Shown piece by piece: positions 34,416 through 43,961 of a DNA stretch of 64,000 nucleotides. The stretch lies in assembly GCA_031269355.1 (NCBI GenBank), contig JAISZG010000074.1, positions 1 through 64,000 of the forward strand, read 5' to 3'. A model generated the notes under the pieces. That model worked only from the letters and a program-made list of their open reading frames with translations, had not been told where the DNA came from and did no database searches. The DNA comes from Oscillospiraceae bacterium (lineage in GTDB: Bacteria; Bacillota; Clostridia; Christensenellales; Aristaeellaceae). Each line of letters starts with the position of its first letter. Positions within the stretch are counted from its first letter, which is position 1. Made by a program: the position numbers and the translations under genes.

Positions 34416-35158
34416 CGCGATCTAGACTGGCCGAGGTGCTTCGATTTTGGGGCGGGCGCGCGCTCGATTTTCTGTATCCCAATGATGCTGTGTGCGCCGC
34501 GTGTTCCAGGCCGCTTGCCGACGGCGCCGGTGGATTGTGCGCCGAATGCGCGGACGAGCTTCGGCCAATCGAGGGCGCGCGCTGCCGGGTATGCGGCAGG
34601 CCGCTTCGGGAAACGGTTGAAGAACGCCGCAGCTTTATATGCTCAGGATGCGCGCGCCGCCATATCGAGGAGCGCATCGAGGGCGCCGCGCCGTTTTCCC
34701 ACGAGGGCACGGCCGCGCGGCTTGTGTACGCGCTTAAATACGGCGGTGTGCGCGCGGCTGCGGAGCCGCTCGCCAGGGAAATGGCGCGCATGATTCCCGA
34801 ACGGTTCGAAGCGCTGACGCCGGTGCCGCTTCATCGAGCGCGTCAAAGGGAGAGGGGATTCAATCAGGCGGCGGCGCTGTGCGATGATCTAGCTAGGGCG
34901 ACGGATATTCCGGTGATATACGCGCTGCGCCGAACTGCCGCCACGCGCCAGCAGATGAAGCTTGGCGCGGCGGAACGCGTTCGCAACGTGCAGGGCGCGT
35001 TCGAAGTAGTAGAGCCGGTGGAGGGTATGCGTATCGCGCTGGTGGACGATGTGCGCACGACTGGCATGACCGCCCTGTCATGCGCGAAGGCGCTATACGA
35101 AGCCGGTGCGGCGGACGTGTGGCTGCTCACCGCAACCGTATCGGTTTTGAATGCCTAA
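34409..35158 (+). CDS. comF: ComF-family phosphoribosyltransferase-like protein
   Basis: The 249-residue protein has an N-terminal zinc finger with four CxxC-type pairs (CAAC, CAEC, CRVC, CSGC between about 24 and 85), then a PRTase fold with TPVPLHRARQRERGFNQA and the PRPP-binding MRIALVDDVRTTGMTAL. ComF proteins help single-stranded DNA uptake or handling in competence. Its link with recD2 and the presence of dprA and yifB nearby fit DNA uptake or repair. The start overlaps the recD2 stop, behind GAGGG. It converges on hslU with only 13 bases between. Confidence 0.9.
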   Translation: MVARSRLAEVLRFWGGRALDFLYPNDAVCAACSRPLADGAGGLCAECADELRPIEGARCRVCGRPLRETVEERRSFICSGCARRHIEERIEGAAPFSHEGTAARLVYALKYGGVRAAAEPLAREMARMIPERFEALTPVPLHRARQRERGFNQAAALCDDLARATDIPVIYALRRTAATRQQMKLGAAERVRNVQGAFEVVEPVEGMRIALVDDVRTTGMTALSCAKALYEAGAADVWLLTATVSVLNA

Positions 35159-35171
35159 TTAATATATATAA

Positions 35172-36545
35172 TTATATAATAAACTGCCTCAAATCGCGCT
35201 CTTTCGCATCATCGCTCAAGTGCTGCCGCACATATTCGCCCGTTATGCGAAGCTCGACGTCCGGCATATCGTCGCCGGCGTTGAACGCGATATCCTCAAG
35301 CAGCGTCTCGAATATCGTAACCAATCGCCGCGCGCCTATATCCTCGCCGTTTTCGTTGGCGACGTACGCGGCCTCCGCCAGCGCGTCCAGCGAGCTGTCC
35401 TCAAACGCGAGATTCACATGATCAACCCCCAGCAGCGCGGCGTACTGGCGAGTGAGCGCGTTTTCCGGCTGGAACAATATATTCCTGAAATCTTCCTTCG
35501 TAAGCGATTTAAGCGTAACCCTCACGGGGAAACGCCCCTGAAGCTCCGGAATCAAATCCTTCACCTTCGCGACGTGAAACGCTCCGGCAGCTATGAACAG
35601 CATATAATCCGTACGGACGGGTCCATATTTAGTCATAACGGTGCTGCCTTCCACAATGGGAAGTATATCCCTTTGAACGCCCTCGCGCGATACGTCGGGT
35701 CCATGCCCGGCTGCGGAACGCCCCGCCACCTTGTCTATCTCGTCTATAAATACTATGCCGTCTTGCTCCGCGCGCTGAATCGCCTCCGCAGTTACCGCGT
35801 CCATATCGATCAGCTTGCTTTCTTCCTCCTGGCCTAATAGCCTGCGCGCCTCGGATATCTTGACGCGGCGCTGCTTCATCCGCTTCGGAAGTATTCCGCC
35901 CATCATATCGCCCAGATTTACCGCCATCCCCTGTATCTCCATCTGCGGCGAGGTTTCTTCCACCTCTATCTCTATCTCGTGATCCTCCAATTCGCGCTGC
36001 GCAAGCTTCTCGCGCACCTCCTCGCGCCGCCCCTGCATATATTGGCGCTCTTCCGGCGACACTTCCTGCTCCTTGGGTTTATTGCCCAATATAAGGTCGA
36101 TGGGGTTTGGCGTGCGATGGGCTTTCTTCGTCGTTTGCGTTAGCAGTTCAACTATGCGCTCCTCCGCCAGATCTTGCGCACGGATGCGCACCCGCTCGCC
36201 GTGCTCTTCTTTTACCATGCGGATGGCGGCTTCCACGAGATCGCGGACGATCGAATCAACATCTCGTCCCACATAGCCCACCTCCGTAAACTTCGTCGCC
36301 TCCACCTTCAGAAACGGCGCGTCTACTATCCGCGCTAAACGGCGCGCTATCTCCGTTTTACCAACTCCCGTAGGCCCTATCATAAGTATGTTCTTGGGGC
36401 TGATTTCCCGGCGCATAGCTTCGTCGAGCATCGCGCGGCGATAGCGGTTGCGCAGCGCGACGGCGACCGCCCTCTTCGCGTCCTCCTGGCCTATTATATA
36501 GCGATCCAATTCCTTAACTATCTGCCGCGGCGTTAATTGTGACAT
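35172..36545 (-). CDS. hslU: HslU, ATPase subunit of the HslUV protease
   Basis: HslU (ClpY) is a hexameric AAA+ unfoldase that feeds proteins into HslV. The 457-residue protein is full length: LDRYIIGQEDAKRAVAVALRNR, Walker A GPTGVGKTEIARRLA, VGYVGRDVDSIVRDL, an I-domain insertion (about 110-240), Walker B GIVFIDEIDKV, GRFPVRVTL, and the C-terminal FII tail that inserts into HslV. ATG follows AGGAGG. It is the last gene of the long minus-strand unit. Confidence 0.97.
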   Translation of the reverse strand: MSQLTPRQIVKELDRYIIGQEDAKRAVAVALRNRYRRAMLDEAMRREISPKNILMIGPTGVGKTEIARRLARIVDAPFLKVEATKFTEVGYVGRDVDSIVRDLVEAAIRMVKEEHGERVRIRAQDLAEERIVELLTQTTKKAHRTPNPIDLILGNKPKEQEVSPEERQYMQGRREEVREKLAQRELEDHEIEIEVEETSPQMEIQGMAVNLGDMMGGILPKRMKQRRVKISEARRLLGQEEESKLIDMDAVTAEAIQRAEQDGIVFIDEIDKVAGRSAAGHGPDVSREGVQRDILPIVEGSTVMTKYGPVRTDYMLFIAAGAFHVAKVKDLIPELQGRFPVRVTLKSLTKEDFRNILFQPENALTRQYAALLGVDHVNLAFEDSSLDALAEAAYVANENGEDIGARRLVTIFETLLEDIAFNAGDDMPDVELRITGEYVRQHLSDDAKERDLRQFII

Positions 36546-36587
36546 TCAAACCTCCTGTCGACTTTGCGATATATTTTACGCTTTATT

Positions 36588-37121
36588 TTATACTTCAAGC
36601 ACATTTATATTATTATTTGTATATACGCATATCGAAGCTGCTATATGAAGCGCTTCTTCCGCGATTTGGTTCGCCGGCATATCCGTATGGAGCGCCAGCG
36701 CGCGCGCGGCCGCCAGAGCGAAATTTCCGCCGCTGCCTATCGCGCAAACTCCGTCGTCCGGCGCAAGCACCTCGCCAGTGCCGGAGAGTATAAGCATCTC
36801 GTCCGCGTTCGCGGCAATCATCATAGCTTCCAGCTTGCGCAGCGCCTTGTCGTCGCGCCAGTCCTGCGTCAGCTCGACCGCGGCGCGTTCAAGGTTTCCG
36901 CCATATTGCTTCAGTTTTTCCTCGAAGCGGTCGCAAAGGGTGAACGCGTCCGCCACAGAGCCTGCGAATCCGACGGCGACCTTGCCGCCAAACAGCCGGC
37001 GCACCTTTACTGCGCCCGCCTTGAATATCGTCGTCTCGCCCAGCGTAACCTGTCCGTCGCCCGCTATCGCGCACCGACCGTTCTTTCGAACCCCCACAAT
37101 CGTCGTACCCATTAATTTCAC
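36588..37121 (-). CDS. hslV: HslV, peptidase subunit of the HslUV protease
   Basis: HslV (ClpQ) is a proteasome-beta-like Thr peptidase. The 177-residue precursor begins [15 protein letters not shown]; after removal of the first five residues a Thr becomes the nucleophile. [27 protein letters not shown] and [16 protein letters not shown] are all as expected. GTG at 37121, seven bases after GGAGGAGG, overlaps the trmFO stop as GTGA; an ATG at 37112 is an alternative. Confidence 0.96.
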   Translation of the reverse strand: MKLMGTTIVGVRKNGRCAIAGDGQVTLGETTIFKAGAVKVRRLFGGKVAVGFAGSVADAFTLCDRFEEKLKQYGGNLERAAVELTQDWRDDKALRKLEAMMIAANADEMLILSGTGEVLAPDDGVCAIGSGGNFALAAARALALHTDMPANQIAEEALHIAASICVYTNNNINVLEV

Positions 37122-38431
37122 GTGATTTCCTCCTCCAACGCGCGCCGGATATTTTCTATGGTTTCCAGCGAACGCTCCGCCACGCGCTCGGCGCGCAGCC
37201 GCTTATTCCTGATTCGCGGCTCAGGCGTGTCTATCAATCCATACTGTATGCCCATCGGCTGGTAATCTTTGTTTGGGGAGGAGACATATCTCCCCAGCGC
37301 GCCAAGCGCGGTACATCCCGGGAAAACGACTTGCGCAAGCGCGAGCATATCCCGCGCCAGCGATATCCCGGCGATCAATCCCGATGCTGCGGACGGCAGA
37401 TACCCTTCTACGCCCGTAATTTGTCCGGCGAAATATAATCCCCGGTAGCCGCGAGCTTCGAACCGCTCGTTCAATATGGAGGGCGAATGCAAATATGTAT
37501 TGCGATGCATCACGCCGTATCGCGCGAACTCCGCGCGCTCAAGGCCGGGGATCATCCCGAACACCCTTTTTTGCTCTCCGAAGCGCAGCCGCGTTTGGAA
37601 GCCCACCAGATTCCACAGCGTGCCTTCCGCGTTCTCGCGCCTTAGCTGAACGACGGCGAACGGCCTGCGCCCGGCGCGCGGATCGATCAGGCCGACAGGG
37701 CGCATCGGCCCGTACGCAAGCGCCAGCCGTCCCCGCCTCGCGATGCTCTCAACCGGCATGCAGCCCTCGTACAGCCTGTCCTCCTCGAATCCGTGAACGG
37801 GCGCGGTTTCGGCGCACAGCAGTTCGCCGATAAACGCGTCGTATTCGGCTTCAGTCATAGGGCAGTTAAGGTAATCGCCGTCGCCCTTATCATATCGCGC
37901 GGCCTCAAACGCGCGCGTACGATCGATCGATTCCCCGGTTACGATAGGCGCGGCCGCGTCGAAGAAATACAATCTCTCCAAGCCGGGAAGCGCGGCTATC
38001 GCGTCGGACAGAGCGGGCGAAGTCAGCGGCCCCGTCGCGATAATAGCCGGAGCGTCCGGCAGCGAACAAACTTCTTCCGACACTATGCGAACGGACGGGC
38101 AGCCTGCCAGCGCGTCCGTAACATATCTCGCGAACAAGCCGCGATCGACGGCCAGCGCACCGCCAGCCGGGACGCGCGTCGCGTCCGCCGCTTGCATTAT
38201 AAGGCTTCCGACCCGCCGCATTTCCTCCTTAAGAAGGCCGGACGCGTTCGTAAGCGCGTTCGACTTCAGCGAGTTTGAGCAGACCAGCTCCGCGAACAGC
38301 GGGCTTTCATGCGCGGGCGTTCTCAGCCGGGGTTTCATCTCGATCAGATCGACGGGAACGCCTCGCCTCGCAAGCTGCCACGCGGCTTCGCAGCCGGCCA
38401 GCCCCGCACCTACCACGGCGGCTCGTTTCAT
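37118..38431 (-). CDS. trmFO: TrmFO, folate-dependent tRNA (U54-C5) methyltransferase
   Basis: TrmFO makes ribothymidine at position 54 of tRNA using methylenetetrahydrofolate and FAD. The 437-residue protein has the FAD loop [19 protein letters not shown] at the N-terminus, [26 protein letters not shown] with the conserved Cys, and [23 protein letters not shown]. It overlaps topA (ATGA) and hslV (GTGA), so the three are translationally coupled. Gene order is typical of Bacillota, though xerC, often found next, is missing here. Confidence 0.96.
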   Translation of the reverse strand: MKRAAVVGAGLAGCEAAWQLARRGVPVDLIEMKPRLRTPAHESPLFAELVCSNSLKSNALTNASGLLKEEMRRVGSLIMQAADATRVPAGGALAVDRGLFARYVTDALAGCPSVRIVSEEVCSLPDAPAIIATGPLTSPALSDAIAALPGLERLYFFDAAAPIVTGESIDRTRAFEAARYDKGDGDYLNCPMTEAEYDAFIGELLCAETAPVHGFEEDRLYEGCMPVESIARRGRLALAYGPMRPVGLIDPRAGRRPFAVVQLRRENAEGTLWNLVGFQTRLRFGEQKRVFGMIPGLERAEFARYGVMHRNTYLHSPSILNERFEARGYRGLYFAGQITGVEGYLPSAASGLIAGISLARDMLALAQVVFPGCTALGALGRYVSSPNKDYQPMGIQYGLIDTPEPRIRNKRLRAERVAERSLETIENIRRALEEEIT

Positions 38432-40605
38432 TCAGACACACCGCCCGACGCCTCGCTCAGCGCCGCGTCCGCAGCTCCGCCAGGCGCGTCGTCCGCGTCT
38501 GTTTCGCTCCCGTTTACAAGCACGCGATTGCGGCAGGTCTCGCTCGCGCATATATGCCATCTCTCGCCCTTGCGATTCTGTTTGAGCGTCATATGGCAGC
38601 CGCAGACGGGGCACTTATCCGGCACCGGATAATCCCACGATATAAAATCGCATTCCGGATAGCGTTCGCAGCTGAAGAACTTTCTGCCCTTCCTGGAAGT
38701 TTTCTCAGCCAGCCGCGCGCCGCACTTTGGGCAGGGCGTATCGATATACGCAAACACAGGCTTCGTATTGCGGCAGTCCGGAAAATTAGGGCATGCGAGA
38801 AACTTCCCGAATCGCCCCGTTTTATATACCATCATCGCGCCGCATTTCTCGCACGGTATATCGGATACTTCGTCCTTTATCTCCATCTTTTCGATCGAAG
38901 CTTCCGCTACCTCAAGCACCTTGCTGAAGTTCTCATAAAACACGCGGATTACGTCGCGCCAGGGAAGCTGCTCGTCTTCCACGCGATCCAGCTGCGATTC
39001 CATTTCCGATGTGAATTCCACATCCACGATATCCTTGAAATATTCGCGCATCATATCGGTAACCGTGCGCCCAAGTTCGGTGGGGATCAGCCTGCTTTTC
39101 TCGCGCATTACATAGCCTCGCGCGATTATCGTTGAGATTGTTGGCGCGTATGTGCTGGGGCGGCCGATGCCCTTTTCCTCCAGCGCGCGCACGAGAGACG
39201 CTTCCGTATATCGCGGCGGCGGCTGGGTAAAGTGCTGCTCGCTGGTTACATCCTCTACCGCCGCCGGTTCTCCCGCCTCCAAGCGCGGCATTTTTCCGCT
39301 CTCAACAGACGGCGCTTCGTCGTCTACGCCCTCCTCGTATACGGTCGTAAATCCCGGAAACCGCTTATGCTCGCTGTAGAACCTGAACGACGCGTTATCG
39401 CTTGCGATATCGGCGGTCATCGTGTCAAACAGCGCGGGAGTCATCTGGCTCGATATAAAACGTAGATATATTAATTTATAAAGATTATACTGATCGCGAG
39501 TAAGCGACGCCTTCACGTCGTCTGGCCGCAGCGATACGTCGGTGGGGCGGATCGCTTCGTGCGCGTCCTGCGCGCGTCCGCGCCCTTTATACGCGTTCGG
39601 CTTTTCCGGAAGATACGCGTCCCCGTAACGCGCGGCTATCTCCTCTCGAACCGCCGCCAGCGCCTCTTCCGAAACGCGCACGGAATCCGTGCGCATATAC
39701 GTGATCAAGCCCTGCGTGCCCTCGCCCTCCAGATCGACGCCTTCGTACAGCGTTTGCGCAATCTGCATAGTTTTGGCGGTTGTAAAGCGCAGCTTGCGCG
39801 CGGCTTCCTGCTGAAGGTTCGACGTGGTGAACGGCGCGGCGGGCATCTTGCGCTTTTCACCCGTCTTTACTCCGCGCACCTTATATTCCCCGCTTTGTAT
39901 CGCCTCAAGCGCGTCCTTTGCCATTTGCGCGTTATTAATTTGCGCCTTCTTGTCGGCCAGGGTATCCAGGCGCGCGTTGAACCTCTGTCCGCCGCATGCT
40001 ATTTTCGCCGCTATATCCCAGTATTCCGCCGGGATAAACGATTCTATCTCCTCTTCGCGATCGACTATAATCCGCGTGGCGACGGACTGCACGCGCCCGC
40101 CGCTAAGCCCCTTGCGCACCTTCGCCCAAAGAAGCGGACTTATGCTGTAGCCGACCAGCCTATCGAGAACCCGCCTCGCCTGCTGCGCGTTTACCAGCGA
40201 CATATCGATGGAGCGCGGCGAGGTGATCGCGTTCTTTACGGCCTTCTTCGTTATCTCCTGGAACGTGACGCGGCACTGATCCCCCGGCTCCACGCCCAGC
40301 ATTTTCGCCAGGTGCCAGGATATGGCCTCGCCCTCTCTATCAGGGTCGGTAGCCAGCAGTATCTGCGCGGCGTTCTTCGCTTCCTTGCGGATGCGTTCCA
40401 GCACGTCGCCGCGTCCGCGGATTGTGATATACTTGGGCTCGAAGTTATTGTTAACATCAACGCCCATCTGACTTTTGGGCAGGTCGCGCACATGTCCGTT
40501 CGAAGCCTCGACATGATACGAACGCCCCAGATATTTTCCTATCGTTTTAGCCTTGGCCGGCGATTCGACGATTACGAGTTTATATTTAGCGGCTGCCAAT
40601 TTCAT
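38428..40605 (-). CDS. topA: DNA topoisomerase I
   Basis: A type IA topoisomerase (725 aa) that relaxes negative supercoils. The Toprim domain (KLVIVESPAKAKTIGKYLG, ATDPDREGEAISWHL), the active tyrosine in GLITYMRTDSVRVS and the GIGRPSTYAPTI region are present. Three C-terminal zinc ribbons follow (CEKC...CPNFPDC, CPKC...CERYPEC, CPVC...CASETC), ending in a short acidic Ala/Gly tail. It lies 33 bases after dprA and overlaps trmFO. Confidence 0.97.
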   Translation of the reverse strand: MKLAAAKYKLVIVESPAKAKTIGKYLGRSYHVEASNGHVRDLPKSQMGVDVNNNFEPKYITIRGRGDVLERIRKEAKNAAQILLATDPDREGEAISWHLAKMLGVEPGDQCRVTFQEITKKAVKNAITSPRSIDMSLVNAQQARRVLDRLVGYSISPLLWAKVRKGLSGGRVQSVATRIIVDREEEIESFIPAEYWDIAAKIACGGQRFNARLDTLADKKAQINNAQMAKDALEAIQSGEYKVRGVKTGEKRKMPAAPFTTSNLQQEAARKLRFTTAKTMQIAQTLYEGVDLEGEGTQGLITYMRTDSVRVSEEALAAVREEIAARYGDAYLPEKPNAYKGRGRAQDAHEAIRPTDVSLRPDDVKASLTRDQYNLYKLIYLRFISSQMTPALFDTMTADIASDNASFRFYSEHKRFPGFTTVYEEGVDDEAPSVESGKMPRLEAGEPAAVEDVTSEQHFTQPPPRYTEASLVRALEEKGIGRPSTYAPTISTIIARGYVMREKSRLIPTELGRTVTDMMREYFKDIVDVEFTSEMESQLDRVEDEQLPWRDVIRVFYENFSKVLEVAEASIEKMEIKDEVSDIPCEKCGAMMVYKTGRFGKFLACPNFPDCRNTKPVFAYIDTPCPKCGARLAEKTSRKGRKFFSCERYPECDFISWDYPVPDKCPVCGCHMTLKQNRKGERWHICASETCRNRVLVNGSETDADDAPGGAADAALSEASGGVSE

Positions 40606-40638
40606 TGAACCTCGATTCGATGGATTGTGTTTGGAAAT

Positions 40639-41889
40639 TCACTGTATTATTCCCTCAAGATTGAGCATTGTCAATACCGTGTTCACGGACGCCGCGTCCA
40701 TTCCGGTTCTTTCTACCAAATCATCCACGTCCGTATATCCCGACATATAGGCTTTGTATACCAGAGCCTGCTCCGCGTCCAGCTGCCGCGCCAACCCCGG
40801 CAATTCCTGAATTTGCGCGGCTTTTTCCTCTGTTTTTTCTTCTGCGGCCGGCGCGCTGCGCTTCTTTTTTATGGTTTTGTTTACTGGATTATTACCCTCC
40901 GGCTCCGCCTTTTTGTCGGCGCTCGACTGAACGGGCTTATCGCCGGCCTGCGCATATTTCACATTTGCTCCCGATTCGACTTTCTTTTTATTCGCGCGCT
41001 TATTGGAATTTAAAACCATCAAATTCAAATCGTCCAGTATATCAAGCGCGCAGGTGATAACGCGAGCGCCTTCCCGCGCAAGGCGATTTGGAAGTTCGCT
41101 GCCCGGCGCATCCACCGCGCCTGGCAATATGAATACGTCCCGCCCCTGATCGACCGCGCATCCGGCGGTAATCTTCGCGCCGGAACGCCAGCGGCCTTCG
41201 ACGACCAGCGTGCCGCGCGATATGCCGCTTATCAAACGATTGCGCGCCGGAAACCGTCCGCTCATGGGCGAGGTGCCGGGCGGATATTCCGATACGATGC
41301 TGCCGCCGGACGTCAGCAGACGCTCGAACAGCGCGCCGTTTTCAGGAGGATATACCACGTCCACGCCGCATGCGAACACGGCGATGGTTCTGCCGCCCGC
41401 GTCCAGCGCCGCGTGATGCGCCGCGCTGTCGATTCCCCGCGCGAATCCCGATACGATGGCCGCGCCGCTCCTGGCAAGATCGCCCGCTATCTCGCGAGTA
41501 ATTCGAACGCCGTAATCGCTTGGCAGACGCGTGCCTACTATGGATACGCATACTTCGTCGGAAAGATCCGCGCGGCCCTTAACGTACAGCAGCGGCGGCG
41601 AATCGTCCAGATCGCGCAGCATCTTTGGGTATCCGGGATCATCGCGGAATATCACGTCCGCGTTGGCTTTGGCTATGCTCTCCACCATCGACGCGGCCTT
41701 GTCCCGATTGCGGGCGGCGGAAAGCGCCAGCCACTGCGACTCGCCAATCCACTTCATCGATTCTCCGAAGTCTTCCCAGACCGCCTCCGCGCTTCCATAT
41801 TTCTCCAGCAGCGCTGCGAAACGGCGCGCGCCTATTCCCTCGACGCCAGCGAGCCATATACGGAAATATTGCTCCCGTGTAAATTTCAT
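40639..41889 (-). CDS. dprA: DprA, DNA processing protein
   Basis: DprA loads RecA on incoming single-stranded DNA during transformation. The ATG at 41889 gives 416 residues. An N-terminal SAM/HhH-like part (WLAGVEGIGARRFAALLEKYG), the Rossmann fold (SIVGTRLPSDYGVR, SGFARGIDSAAHHAAL, GGSIVSEYPPGT) and a C-terminal winged helix (about 365-416) are present. An unusual Lys/Glu-rich low-complexity linker of about 80 residues joins the fold to the winged helix, making it longer than most DprA. The frame is open to 41922, overlapping yifB, but without a ribosome site. Confidence 0.94.
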   Translation of the reverse strand: MKFTREQYFRIWLAGVEGIGARRFAALLEKYGSAEAVWEDFGESMKWIGESQWLALSAARNRDKAASMVESIAKANADVIFRDDPGYPKMLRDLDDSPPLLYVKGRADLSDEVCVSIVGTRLPSDYGVRITREIAGDLARSGAAIVSGFARGIDSAAHHAALDAGGRTIAVFACGVDVVYPPENGALFERLLTSGGSIVSEYPPGTSPMSGRFPARNRLISGISRGTLVVEGRWRSGAKITAGCAVDQGRDVFILPGAVDAPGSELPNRLAREGARVITCALDILDDLNLMVLNSNKRANKKKVESGANVKYAQAGDKPVQSSADKKAEPEGNNPVNKTIKKKRSAPAAEEKTEEKAAQIQELPGLARQLDAEQALVYKAYMSGYTDVDDLVERTGMDAASVNTVLTMLNLEGIIQ

Positions 41890-41918
41890 GCGTCCCTTCC
41901 GACACGCAGCCGCGCGCG

Positions 41919-43454
41919 TCACGCCATGCCCGACGAATCCGCCAGCCTATACGCGAGCGCCTCCGATATATGCCGCGTGCCTATTCTATCCTCGTCCGCG
42001 AGATCCGCTATCGTGCGCGCTACGCGCAGCACTCGGTAGTGGGAACGGGCGGATAGCTGATATCGTTCCGTAGCCAAAGAAAGCACGCGCTGCGGCTCGT
42101 CGTCCAGCGCGCAGATTTCGCGAAGCATTCTGCTATCCAGTTGCGCGTTTGAATATACGCCCACCGACGCGCCTCTGGCTATCTGCCGCGACCGCGCCGC
42201 GTTTACCCGCGCGCGCACCGTCTGCGAATCCTCCGCCTTTGGATCCGGTTCCGACAGCGCTTCTACCGGAACGGATCGTACGGCGACCCGTATATCTATT
42301 CGATCCAGCAGCGGACCGGATACGCGCCCCTGATACTGAGCCACCGACTGCGGAGAGCATCTGCACCGACCGCCTCCCTGCCCGTAATAGCCGCACTTGC
42401 ACGGGTTCATCGCCGCGACGAGCATCACCCGCGCGGGATACGCGTGCTGCGCGCGAACGCGCGATACGAATACCGCGCCGTTTTCCAGAGGCTGACGCAG
42501 CGCTTCCAGCACGCGCGTATCGTACTCCGGAAGTTCGTCCAGAAAAAGAATGCCGTGATGGGCGTATGATATCTCGCCTGGCGACGCGTCTTTGCCGCCG
42601 CCCACCAGCGACGCGGCGGACGCCGTGTGATGCGGGTTGCGGAACGGGCGCTCGGTAAGCATCGAATCCCCGGAAGCAAGGCGCCCCGCAACGCTGTATA
42701 TCCGCGTTACCTCGAGCGCTTCCTCGAACGTCATATCCGGCAGTATGCCGGGCATGCATTCCGCAAGCATTGTTTTTCCGGAACCCGGCGGCCCCACCAT
42801 AAGAAGATTGTGCGCGCCTGCAGCGGCTATCTCAAGCGCGCGCTTGGCCTGCTGCTGGCCGCGCACGTAGCGCAGATCTTTCTCAGGCTTTTTTGAGGAG
42901 CGCAGCGATTCATATGAAACCGCCTCGAGCGGCTCTATCCGCTCCTCGCCGTTCAGGTGCCTTACAACCTGATCGAGCGAGCGCGCCGGAAGCAGTTCCA
43001 CGCGGTTTACGCACTGCACCTCCCGCGTATTCTCCTCCGGAAGTATCATGGCGCGGTACCCTTTTTCGCGCGCGAACAGCGCGCCTGACAGCGCGCCGGG
43101 CGTTTGACGCGTCGAGCCGTCCAACGCCAGCTCGCCGACGAACAATATCCCCCGCGCGGCTTCCGGTTCGATGAAGCCGGACGCAATTAGTATTCCCACG
43201 GCTATCGGAAGATCGTACATCGCGCCTATCTTCTTTATGTTCGCCGGCGCGAGATTCACTACCACGCTCGCGACAGGATATCTCATGCCGCTGTTGCGTA
43301 TCGCCGCGCGCACTCGCTCGTTCGATTCCTTCACCGCCGCGTCCGGCAGCCCGACAAGGGAAAAACGCGGTACTCCGCCGGAACAGTTTACGTCCACGGT
43401 AACAGGATAGCCGTCCATTCCCTCCAGCCCATAGCTCATCACTTGAGCGAACAC
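41919..43454 (-). CDS. comM: YifB/ComM-family AAA+ ATPase (Mg-chelatase-like)
   Basis: The 511-residue protein has an N-terminal Lon-like domain (VDVNCSGGVPRFSLVGLPDAAVKESNERVRAAI), Walker A VGPPGSGKTMLAECMPG, RPFRNPHHTASAASLVGGG, GILFLDELPEY and a C-terminal Mg-chelatase helical domain. ComM in Vibrio and Acinetobacter is a hexameric helicase that helps branch migration during transformation. It lies next to dprA, as in many Bacillota. The start is GTG at 43454 after GGGAGGG. Confidence 0.92.
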   Translation of the reverse strand: MFAQVMSYGLEGMDGYPVTVDVNCSGGVPRFSLVGLPDAAVKESNERVRAAIRNSGMRYPVASVVVNLAPANIKKIGAMYDLPIAVGILIASGFIEPEAARGILFVGELALDGSTRQTPGALSGALFAREKGYRAMILPEENTREVQCVNRVELLPARSLDQVVRHLNGEERIEPLEAVSYESLRSSKKPEKDLRYVRGQQQAKRALEIAAAGAHNLLMVGPPGSGKTMLAECMPGILPDMTFEEALEVTRIYSVAGRLASGDSMLTERPFRNPHHTASAASLVGGGKDASPGEISYAHHGILFLDELPEYDTRVLEALRQPLENGAVFVSRVRAQHAYPARVMLVAAMNPCKCGYYGQGGGRCRCSPQSVAQYQGRVSGPLLDRIDIRVAVRSVPVEALSEPDPKAEDSQTVRARVNAARSRQIARGASVGVYSNAQLDSRMLREICALDDEPQRVLSLATERYQLSARSHYRVLRVARTIADLADEDRIGTRHISEALAYRLADSSGMA

Positions 43455-43496
43455 GCGCCGCAGCCCTCCCTTCGTCGTTTTAATATGCGCAAGTTA

Positions 43497-43916
43497 TCAT
43501 AAATCGGAACGCGCGTCCCCCGCATAATGTCGAAACACGAACAGCTTGCTCCCAGTAAAGTTAACCACCGCAGAGAAAGCCGCCGCGATCAGCCCGGCGG
43601 CCGCTTTGCTTATCGCAAGCGTTCCGGTAAGCCAGCCGATCAGCGCGGTGGACAGCGCGAGCGTAACCAGGTTCATCAATATAAATCTAACCGTTTGACC
43701 GATCGACGGCCTGGCCTTCTGCCGGAATGTCCAGCGCGTATTGATAATCAGCCCGGACGCCATCCCTGCCGCGTATCCTATAGCCCACGCGGCAGGCTCG
43801 TTCAGCCTGTTCAATGCGAAGTATACCAGATATGTTATTCCCGTATTCAGCAAGCCGACTATCCCAAATCGAAACATTTGCCCGATCAGAGCGGCAATAC
43901 TCTCACGCGTCGGCAT
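43497..43916 (-). CDS. GtrA-family membrane protein
   Basis: A small protein (139 aa) with four predicted membrane helices and GtrA signatures (FGIVGLLNTGITYLVYFALNRL near the N-terminus, NTRWTF in the middle, NFTGSKLFVFRH at the end). GtrA proteins are thought to flip or carry undecaprenyl-phosphate-linked sugars across the membrane. It lies 45 bases after the giant glycosyltransferase, which would need such a lipid-linked donor on the outer face, so the two probably work together. Confidence 0.85.
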   Translation of the reverse strand: MPTRESIAALIGQMFRFGIVGLLNTGITYLVYFALNRLNEPAAWAIGYAAGMASGLIINTRWTFRQKARPSIGQTVRFILMNLVTLALSTALIGWLTGTLAISKAAAGLIAAAFSAVVNFTGSKLFVFRHYAGDARSDL

Positions 43917-43961
43917 AACAAACCTCTCATCTCTTTCGATATATATTATTAAATATTATAA

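Noticed and set aside
39559-40608. Plus-strand open frame of about 350 codons over topA
   Set aside because: Antisense to a well-supported topoisomerase gene; Arg/Leu-rich without family features.
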